From Variovorax sp. HW608 (GTDB taxonomy: Bacteria; Pseudomonadota; Gammaproteobacteria; Burkholderiales; Burkholderiaceae_C), in contig NZ_LT607803.1 of assembly GCF_900090195.1 (NCBI RefSeq), positions 6,350,229-6,414,228 of the forward strand: a DNA stretch of 64,000 nucleotides. Reading direction: 5' to 3'. Made by a program: the position numbers and the translations under genes. Below the pieces are notes generated by a model. It was not told where the DNA came from. It did no database searches and saw only the letters and a program-made list of their open reading frames with translations. Every line of letters begins with the position of its first letter. The stretch's first letter is position 1. Below, one piece after another: positions 58,687-64,000 of this stretch.

Positions 58687-59382
58687 ATGTCCAACCGCAA
58701 GTACCTCGAAGTCCTGACCCCGCAGAACAGCCAGCTCATCTTCATCGACCATCAGCCGCAGATGGCCTTCGGCGTCCAGTCCATCGACCGCCAGGTCCTG
58801 AAGAACAACGTCGTCGGCCTGGCCAAGGCGGCCAAGGCCTTCGGTATCCCGACCACCATCACCACGGTGGAGACCGAGGCCTTCTCGGGCCACACCTATC
58901 CGGAACTGCTGGCCGTGTTCCCCGAGCAGAGGATTCTGGAGCGCAGCTCGATGAACTCCTGGGACGATCAGAACGTGCGCGATTCGCTCGCTGCCAACGC
59001 CGCGCAGGGTCGCAAGAAGATCATCGTCTCGGGCCTGTGGACCGAGGTGTGCAACACCACCTTCGCCCTGTCGGCCATGCACGACAGCGACTACGAGATC
59101 TACATGGTGGCCGACGCCTCGGGCGGCACCTCGCTGGATGCGCACAACTACGCCATGGACCGCATGGTCCAGGCCGGCGCGGTGCCCATGACCTGGCAGC
59201 AGGTGCTGCTGGAATGGCAGCGCGACTGGGCACGCCGCGAGACCTACGACGCGGTGATCGACATCGTGCGCGAGCACTCCGGCGGCTACGGCATGGGCGT
59301 GGACTATGCCTACACCATGGTGCACAAGGCGCCCGAACGCGTGCAGCATGGCGAGCGCATCGGCCCCAACCCGGCCAAGTAA
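58687..59382 (+). CDS. YcaC-like isochorismatase-superfamily hydrolase
   Basis: A 231-residue hydrolase of the isochorismatase/cysteine hydrolase superfamily. The catalytic Asp is in LIFIDHQPQM (Asp21), and the nucleophile Cys in VSGLWTEVCNTTFALSA (Cys122). The middle motif around ERSSMNSWDD fits the YcaC-like subgroup; the C-terminal YAYTMVHKAPERVQHG is an extension common in this group. No substrate is established for YcaC. It follows the pirin gene by 51 bases, with GGAGAA upstream. Confidence 0.9.
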   Translation: MSNRKYLEVLTPQNSQLIFIDHQPQMAFGVQSIDRQVLKNNVVGLAKAAKAFGIPTTITTVETEAFSGHTYPELLAVFPEQRILERSSMNSWDDQNVRDSLAANAAQGRKKIIVSGLWTEVCNTTFALSAMHDSDYEIYMVADASGGTSLDAHNYAMDRMVQAGAVPMTWQQVLLEWQRDWARRETYDAVIDIVREHSGGYGMGVDYAYTMVHKAPERVQHGERIGPNPAK

Positions 59383-59404
59383 GCAGCAGGCAGGAGGCCC
59401 GACC

Positions 59405-59692
59405 ATGAAGCTCTATGCAATGTCACTCGGCGCCGGCCTGCTGGTCGGCATCATCTACAACCTGCTGGACGTGCGCTCGCCGGCCCCGCCGCTGGTCGCG
59501 CTGGTCGGGCTGCTGGGCATTCTGGTCGGCGAGCAGGTCATTCCCGTGGGCAAGCAACTGCTGCACGGCACGGCCTTCGGCACGGCTTGCGAGAAGACCC
59601 AGGCGACGGAGCATGTACTGGGGCAACTGCCTGGGCGTACTTCGACCGCTCTCAAGACTCGTTCCATCCAGAACGAGCAGCGCGACAGCTGA
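59405..59692 (+). CDS. XapX domain protein (DUF1427)
   Basis: A 95-residue membrane protein. Residues 1-52 are the XapX domain: KLYAMSLGAGLLVGIIYNLLDVRSPAPPLVALVGLLGILVGEQVIP, with two hydrophobic helices and the Arg-Ser-Pro-Ala-Pro-Pro turn. The remaining 40 residues are hydrophilic and look disordered. XapX proteins have no assigned function. The start ATG at 59405 is close behind the hydrolase gene. It comes directly before the amidohydrolase. Confidence 0.85.
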   Translation: MKLYAMSLGAGLLVGIIYNLLDVRSPAPPLVALVGLLGILVGEQVIPVGKQLLHGTAFGTACEKTQATEHVLGQLPGRTSTALKTRSIQNEQRDS

Positions 59693-59730
59693 GATTCGTT
59701 TGCGACCCCAAGGAACCAGGAACCACCGAC

Positions 59731-61626
59731 ATGCCGACCGATATGCCCGAAGTCATCTTCCACAACGGCCAGATCACCACGCTGGACAAGCGCAATCCCG
59801 TCGCCAGCGCCGTGGCGATCAAAGGCGGCCGGTTTGTCGCCGTGGGCAGCGACGAAGAAGTGCTGGCCCTGGCCAACGGTGCGACGCGCAGGATCGACCT
59901 TCAGCGCCGCCGCGTGCTGCCGGGCTTGTTCGACAACCACACGCACGTGATCCGCGGCGGGCTCAACTACAACATGGAGCTGCGCTGGGACGGCGTGCGC
60001 TCGCTCGCGGACGCCATGGACATGCTCAAGCGCCAGGTGGCGGTCACCCCGGCGCCGCAGTGGGTGCGCGTGGTGGGTGGATTCACCGAGCACCAGTTCG
60101 TCGAAAAGCGGCTGCCCACGATCGACGAGATCAACGCCGTGGCACCCGATACCCCGGTGTTCCTGCTGCACCTGTATGACCGTGCCCTGCTCAACGCCGC
60201 CGCGCTGCGTGCCGTGGGCTACACGAAGGACACGCCCGAGCCGCCCGGCGGCGAAATCACGCGCGACGCCCAGGGCAATCCCACGGGCCTGCTCCTGGCC
60301 AAGCCGAATGCCACCATCCTCTACGCCACGCTGGCCAAGGGGCCCAAGCTGCCGCTCGACTACCAGGTCAACTCCACGCGCCATTTCATGCGCGAACTCA
60401 ACCGGCTCGGCGTCACCGGCGTGATCGATGCGGGCGGCGGCAACCAGAACTACCCCGAAGACTACGAGGTGATCAAGAAGCTCGACGACGCGGGCCAGAT
60501 CACCGTGCGCCTCGCCTACAACCTGTTCACGCAAAAGCCCAAGGCGGAAAAGCAGGACTTCCTGCAATGGACCTCGAGCGTGAAATACAAGCAAGGCAAC
60601 GATTACTTCCGTCACAACGGGGCGGGCGAAATGCTCGTGTACTCGGCCGCGGATTTCGAGGACTTTCGCCAGCCGCGCCCCGACATGCCGCCGAACATGG
60701 AGAGCGAGCTCGAGGACGTGGTGCGCGTCCTGGTGCAGAACCAATGGCCCTGGCGACTGCACGCCACCTACGACGAGACCATTTCGCGCGCGCTCGATGT
60801 GTTCGAGAAGGTCAACCGGGAAACGCCGCTCGCGGGCCTGAACTGGTTCTTCGACCACGCCGAGACCATCTCGGACCGCTCCATCGACCGCATCGCCGCG
60901 CTGGGCGGCGGCATCGCCGTGCAGCATCGCATGGCCTACCAGGGCGAATTCTTCGCCGAGCGCTACGGCGCCCGCGCCGCGGAGGCCACGCCGCCCATCA
61001 AGCGCATGCTCGAGAAGGGCGTCAAGGTATCTGCCGGCACCGATGCCACCCGCGTCGCCTCGTACAACCCCTGGGTGTCGCTGTCGTGGATGGTGACGGG
61101 CAAGACCGTGGGCGGCATGAAGATGTACCCCGAGCGCAACCTGCTGGACCGCGAAACCGCGCTGCGCATGTGGACCGAGAACGTGGCCTGGTTCTCGGGC
61201 GAGGAAGGCCGTCGCGGCCGCATCGAGGCCGGCCAGTTCGCCGACCTGATCGTGCCGAGCAAGGACTACTTCGGCGTGCCCGAGGACGAGATCGCCTTTC
61301 TCACTTCCGACCTCACCGTGGTCGGCGGCCGGGTGGTCTATGGTGCGGGCGTGTTCCAGCGCTTCGACGACAACCCGCTGCCGCCCGCCATGCCCGACTG
61401 GTCGCCGGTGCGCCGCTTTGGCGGCTACGCAGCCTGGGGCGAGCCCGAGGGCGCCGGCAGGAATTCGCTCCATCCGGCGCGCTACCGCAGCATGGCTGCC
61501 TGCGCCTGTGGCACCCGCTGCGGCCTGCATGGCCACAGCCATGCCAATGCATGGGCATCGAGTGTTCCGGCGTCCGACCCGAAGAGCTTCTTCGGCGCAC
61601 TCGGCTGCTCGTGCTGGATGGCTTGA
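59731..61626 (+). CDS. YtcJ-like amidohydrolase with Cys/His-rich C-terminal tail
   Basis: A 631-residue metal-dependent hydrolase of the amidohydrolase-3 group. Motifs: VLPGLFDNHTHVI (His70/His72) for metal binding, PWRLHATYDETI and NWFFDHAETI for further His ligands, and VSAGTDATRVASYNPW for the Asp near the end. It has no signal peptide. The last ~45 residues after the barrel are unusual: CACGTRCGLHGHSHANAW and then GALGCSCWMA, a set of Cys and His that could bind a metal. The start is the ATG at 59731 after AGGAACCAGGAAC. The substrate is unknown. Confidence 0.9.
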   Translation: MPTDMPEVIFHNGQITTLDKRNPVASAVAIKGGRFVAVGSDEEVLALANGATRRIDLQRRRVLPGLFDNHTHVIRGGLNYNMELRWDGVRSLADAMDMLKRQVAVTPAPQWVRVVGGFTEHQFVEKRLPTIDEINAVAPDTPVFLLHLYDRALLNAAALRAVGYTKDTPEPPGGEITRDAQGNPTGLLLAKPNATILYATLAKGPKLPLDYQVNSTRHFMRELNRLGVTGVIDAGGGNQNYPEDYEVIKKLDDAGQITVRLAYNLFTQKPKAEKQDFLQWTSSVKYKQGNDYFRHNGAGEMLVYSAADFEDFRQPRPDMPPNMESELEDVVRVLVQNQWPWRLHATYDETISRALDVFEKVNRETPLAGLNWFFDHAETISDRSIDRIAALGGGIAVQHRMAYQGEFFAERYGARAAEATPPIKRMLEKGVKVSAGTDATRVASYNPWVSLSWMVTGKTVGGMKMYPERNLLDRETALRMWTENVAWFSGEEGRRGRIEAGQFADLIVPSKDYFGVPEDEIAFLTSDLTVVGGRVVYGAGVFQRFDDNPLPPAMPDWSPVRRFGGYAAWGEPEGAGRNSLHPARYRSMAACACGTRCGLHGHSHANAWASSVPASDPKSFFGALGCSCWMA

Positions 61627-61641
61627 AGCAGGAGCGCCGCG

Positions 61642-62085
61642 ATGACAAACCTCAGCATCGAAGGCCGTTTGGCACCCATTGCCCGGCCCGTCTTCGGCAG
61701 CCGTGCGCTGCGCTGGCTGGCCTATCTGGGCCTGTGCGCAGCCTATCTGCAGGGCGGACTCGTCAAGCTCAGCGATTTTCAGGGTGCCATCGGCGAGATG
61801 CATCATTTCGGCCTGGCGCCGGCGCCCGTGTTCGCGGTGCTGGTGATCGTGCTGGAGCTGGGCGCTTCCGCGCTGATCCTGGTTGGGCGGCTGCGCTGGC
61901 TGGGCGCATTGGCGCTGGCGGGCTTCACCTTGCTGGCGACGCTGCTGGCACTGCGCTTCTGGGAGCTGCCCGCGGGCCAGGAGCGCTTCATGGCGGCCAA
62001 TTCCTTTTTCGAGCATCTGGGCCTGGTCGGCGGCTTTCTGCTCGTGGCCTGGCTCGATCTGCAGCCAAGCCGGGCCGCGGACTGA
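61642..62085 (+). CDS. DoxX family membrane protein
   Basis: A 147-residue protein with four predicted membrane helices in the DoxX/DoxD pattern: LAYLGLCAAYLQGGLVKLSDFQGAIGEM and later AVLVIVLELGASALILVG, plus LALAGFTLLATLLALRFW. Family members often affect respiratory or thiol-redox functions, but the role is unproven in general. It is 15 bases past the amidohydrolase stop, so cotranscription is likely. Confidence 0.9.
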   Translation: MTNLSIEGRLAPIARPVFGSRALRWLAYLGLCAAYLQGGLVKLSDFQGAIGEMHHFGLAPAPVFAVLVIVLELGASALILVGRLRWLGALALAGFTLLATLLALRFWELPAGQERFMAANSFFEHLGLVGGFLLVAWLDLQPSRAAD

Positions 62086-62137
62086 GGGCCGCGGACGATC
62101 GGCCAATATCTGGAGTACCTAGAGGAGACGTACACGC

Positions 62138-62851
62138 ATGACTGCCTCCAACTCATCGTCACCGGCCATCGAACAGGCTCCGGGCCTCTGGGAGCAATGC
62201 CGCGCGCCGGTCCTGCTCACCATCGTGGGTGGCGCCATCGACACCATCGGCTTCATCGCCTTGCTGGGCTTCTTCACGGCCCATGTGACCGGCAACCTGG
62301 TGCTGGCCGGCGCGGCCTTCGTGAAGGGGGGCGAGGGCCTTTGGATCAAGCTGGGCGCCATACCGCTCTTCATCGCCACGGTCATGCTCACCAAGATGTG
62401 GATCGACCGCTGCAGCCAGTCCCACAAGACCATCGGCTGGATGTTCGTGGCGGAGGCGGTGTTCCTGTCGGGCTTCATGCTGGCGGGCCTCAGGTTCGAG
62501 CCGTTCAGCGACCCCAATGCAGGCACCCTGGCACTGACCGGCGCATTGGGACTCATGGCCCTGGCCATCCGCAACACGGCGAGCAAGACGCTGATCAAGC
62601 ACATCAGCCCCAGCACCATCATGACGGGCAATACCACCCAGTTCGGCATCGACCTGTCCAACTTCATGCGCGAGCCCAGCCGCGAGCATGGACAGGCCCT
62701 GTTCAAGAGCGGCAGCGTCGTGGCGGGCTTCGTGATCGGCGCGTTTCTGGGCGCGGTGCTCTACGTGCGCCTGGGGTTCTGGAGCGTGCTGCCCTTCATG
62801 CTGGTCGTCCTGTACCTGGCTAGCCTGTCCTTTCGCAAGCAGTTCATCTGA
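62138..62851 (+). CDS. DUF1275 (YoaK) membrane protein
   Basis: A 237-residue membrane protein with about six hydrophobic segments. Family-typical parts are LLTIVGGAIDTIGFIALLGFFTAHVTGNLVLAGAA and the second-repeat equivalent STIMTGNTTQFGIDL with the TGN motif. Function unknown; DUF1275 proteins have two related TGN-containing repeats and are thought to transport small molecules. A putative RBS (GAGGAGA) lies ahead of the ATG at 62138. Confidence 0.9.
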   Translation: MTASNSSSPAIEQAPGLWEQCRAPVLLTIVGGAIDTIGFIALLGFFTAHVTGNLVLAGAAFVKGGEGLWIKLGAIPLFIATVMLTKMWIDRCSQSHKTIGWMFVAEAVFLSGFMLAGLRFEPFSDPNAGTLALTGALGLMALAIRNTASKTLIKHISPSTIMTGNTTQFGIDLSNFMREPSREHGQALFKSGSVVAGFVIGAFLGAVLYVRLGFWSVLPFMLVVLYLASLSFRKQFI

Positions 62852-62866
62852 CGCAGGATTCGGAGC

Positions 62867-63460
62867 ATGAACAAGAGCCGGCTCGAATCCTTCAGCGATG
62901 GCGTCATCTCGGTGAGCCTGACGCTGATGCTCTATCAGATCCAGCTGCCGGCCGAATTCACCTGGAACGGGTTGCAGACCGAGGCCTATCACTTCTTCGG
63001 CTACGTCCTCAGCTTCATCTATGTCGGCATCTACTGGAACAACCACCATCATCTGTTCCAGGTGGTGCGCGGCATCAACGGCCGGATCATGTGGGCCAAC
63101 CTGAACCTGCTGTTCTGGCTGACCATGATTCCGATCACCACGACCTGGGCTGGAAAGTCGGGGCTGCTGGCGCTTCCGACGGCGTTGTATGCCCTGGTGC
63201 TTTTCATGTGCTCCGCCGCCTACTGGGTGCTGGAGCGCGCCATCATCGCGTCGGAGGGCAAAGCCTCGGTGCTCGCCAGCACCCTGGGCAAGGACCGCAA
63301 GGGAAAGCTCTCCCTCCTGGTCTACGCCCTGGCCGTGGGCTGCAGCTTGTACAGCACGATCGCCACGTTCTCCATCCTCACGGCGATGGCCGCGCTCTGG
63401 TTCCTGCCCGACTCGCGCATCGAAAAATATCTGACGCAGCAGGATGAAACAAAAACCTAG
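62867..63460 (+). CDS. TMEM175-family potassium channel-like protein
   Basis: A 197-residue membrane protein with the TMEM175/DUF1211 hallmark RLESFSDGVISVSLTLMLYQI in its first helix and about six helices. The FSDG motif belongs to the pore-lining helix in this K+ channel family. Bacterial members are tetrameric with low K+ selectivity. The HxxxxN-type region in YWNNHHHLFQVVRGINGRIMWANL fits. It is the last gene of the plus-strand run, 16 bases after DUF1275, and is convergent with the next gene. Confidence 0.9.
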   Translation: MNKSRLESFSDGVISVSLTLMLYQIQLPAEFTWNGLQTEAYHFFGYVLSFIYVGIYWNNHHHLFQVVRGINGRIMWANLNLLFWLTMIPITTTWAGKSGLLALPTALYALVLFMCSAAYWVLERAIIASEGKASVLASTLGKDRKGKLSLLVYALAVGCSLYSTIATFSILTAMAALWFLPDSRIEKYLTQQDETKT

Positions 63461-63486
63461 CCCGCCAGGCACCGAAGGCCCGGCGG

Positions 63487-63999
63487 CTACTTCTTCTTGC
63501 TGCTCGCCGGCTGCAGCACGTCCCCCTTCAGCGTGACCGCCTGTCCGACCGGTGGCGCGGTCGTGGTCTGAACCGTGCGCATCGAGCCGTCCTGCATCCG
63601 CACGCTGACCTCGTAGGCCGTCTTGGCGTTCTTCTTTTTCTCGACCGTGTTGCCCGCGTAGGCGCCGCCGGCCGCGCCGGCGACGGTGGCGACGGTCCGC
63701 CCCCTGCCGCTGCCGATCTGGTGGCCGATCACGCCACCGACCACGCCGCCGGCCACGGCACCCACGCCGGAGGTCGGCTTCGAACTCTTGACCTGACGTA
63801 CGGATTCGACCTTGCCGCAGACGGAACAGGGCTTCGAAGGCGCAGCCGCGGGCGCCTGTTCCGCGGGCGGCGGCGTCTGCGCCTGCGCCACGGTCAACGG
63901 CGTGGCCAGCATCGCGGCGAGCACGCAGATCGAAGCCCATGGAGGCCGGGTCGCCGCGCCGTCCACAGCGCCGCGGCGGCTGGGTGAAATGGATGCCAT
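63487..63999 (-). CDS. Glycine-zipper 2TM outer membrane protein (SlyB/Pcp-like)
   Basis: A 170-residue exported protein. A signal of about 40 residues ends near AQAQ. A Pro/Ala segment, then a CxxC pair (PCSVCGK) and VESVRQVKSSKP precede the glycine zipper GVGAVAGGVVGGVIGHQIGSGRGRTVATVAGAAGGAYAGNTVEK, the 2TM_Zip signature. No lipobox is evident, unlike SlyB. The role is envelope stability by family analogy. The ATG at 63999 lies one base from the window edge; a start further upstream cannot be excluded. Confidence 0.88.
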   Translation of the reverse strand: MASISPSRRGAVDGAATRPPWASICVLAAMLATPLTVAQAQTPPPAEQAPAAAPSKPCSVCGKVESVRQVKSSKPTSGVGAVAGGVVGGVIGHQIGSGRGRTVATVAGAAGGAYAGNTVEKKKNAKTAYEVSVRMQDGSMRTVQTTTAPPVGQAVTLKGDVLQPASSKKK

Positions 64000-64000
64000 G

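Noticed and set aside
59455..62106. An 883-codon open frame on the minus strand across the amidohydrolase and DoxX genes
   Set aside because: Another GC-driven antisense frame; it spans two real genes and their gap and has no recognisable motif.

Overview
The window is a densely coded, high-GC chromosomal segment of a betaproteobacterium. The family is almost certainly Comamonadaceae, and a Variovorax-like genus fits best. The evidence is the gene order: ndk-rlmN-pilF-rodZ-ispG-hisS-yfgM-bamB-der-hfq-hflX-hflK-hflC-yjeT-hisZ-purA, the odhA-odhB-lpdA-zapE block, and scattered G/C-rich intergenic repeats of a type I associate with this family. I saw no tRNA, rRNA, CRISPR array, phage or transposase gene. 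Genus assignment is an inference; the gene calls rest on motifs read directly from the translations.

Layout. 1-10.7 kb is a mixed region: a partial YgiQ radical-SAM gene, a MarR-GNAT fusion regulator with an operator-like inverted repeat at its start, a patatin-like lipase, a CHRD lipoprotein, a DUF924 protein, a YihY membrane protein, a split two-gene chromate transporter, an aldo/keto reductase, a DUF3237 protein, an amidohydrolase, rlmB, and a divergent ABC ATPase/TesA esterase pair closed by a perfect hairpin. 10.7-28.9 kb is the conserved housekeeping block on the minus strand. It covers methionine and purine metabolism, histidine biosynthesis regulation, the HflKC/HflX/Hfq group, Der GTPase, BamB, HisS, IspG, RodZ, PilF, RlmN and Ndk. 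29-46.3 kb holds rluB-scpB, the divergent rluD/bamD pair, dinG, a PP2C phosphatase, zapE, the complete 2-oxoglutarate dehydrogenase complex (odhA, odhB, lpdA) and prpE.

46.3-56.8 kb is accessory catabolic DNA. It starts with alr, whose start codon overlaps the end of a gutted dadA remnant. An eight-gene minus-strand unit follows: a proline-racemase-family enzyme, an aldehyde dehydrogenase, a FAD amino-acid dehydrogenase, a DHDPS-family enzyme and a four-gene polar amino acid ABC importer. A divergent GntR/FCD regulator faces it across an array of TGTCGGCA boxes. The set matches the hydroxyproline degradation route: 4-hydroxy-L-proline, then cis-4-hydroxy-D-proline, then pyrroline-4-hydroxy-2-carboxylate, then 2-oxoglutarate semialdehyde, then 2-oxoglutarate. 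The end product is the substrate of the OdhAB-Lpd complex encoded a few kb away.

56.8-63.5 kb is a second accessory cluster. A LysR regulator faces a plus-strand run of pirin, YcaC-like hydrolase, XapX protein, YtcJ-like amidohydrolase with an odd Cys/His-rich tail, DoxX, DUF1275 and a TMEM175-type channel. A perfect 14-bp palindrome lies in the divergent promoter region. Its substrate cannot be named from sequence, and it is the best candidate here for an undescribed system. The window closes with a glycine-zipper envelope protein.
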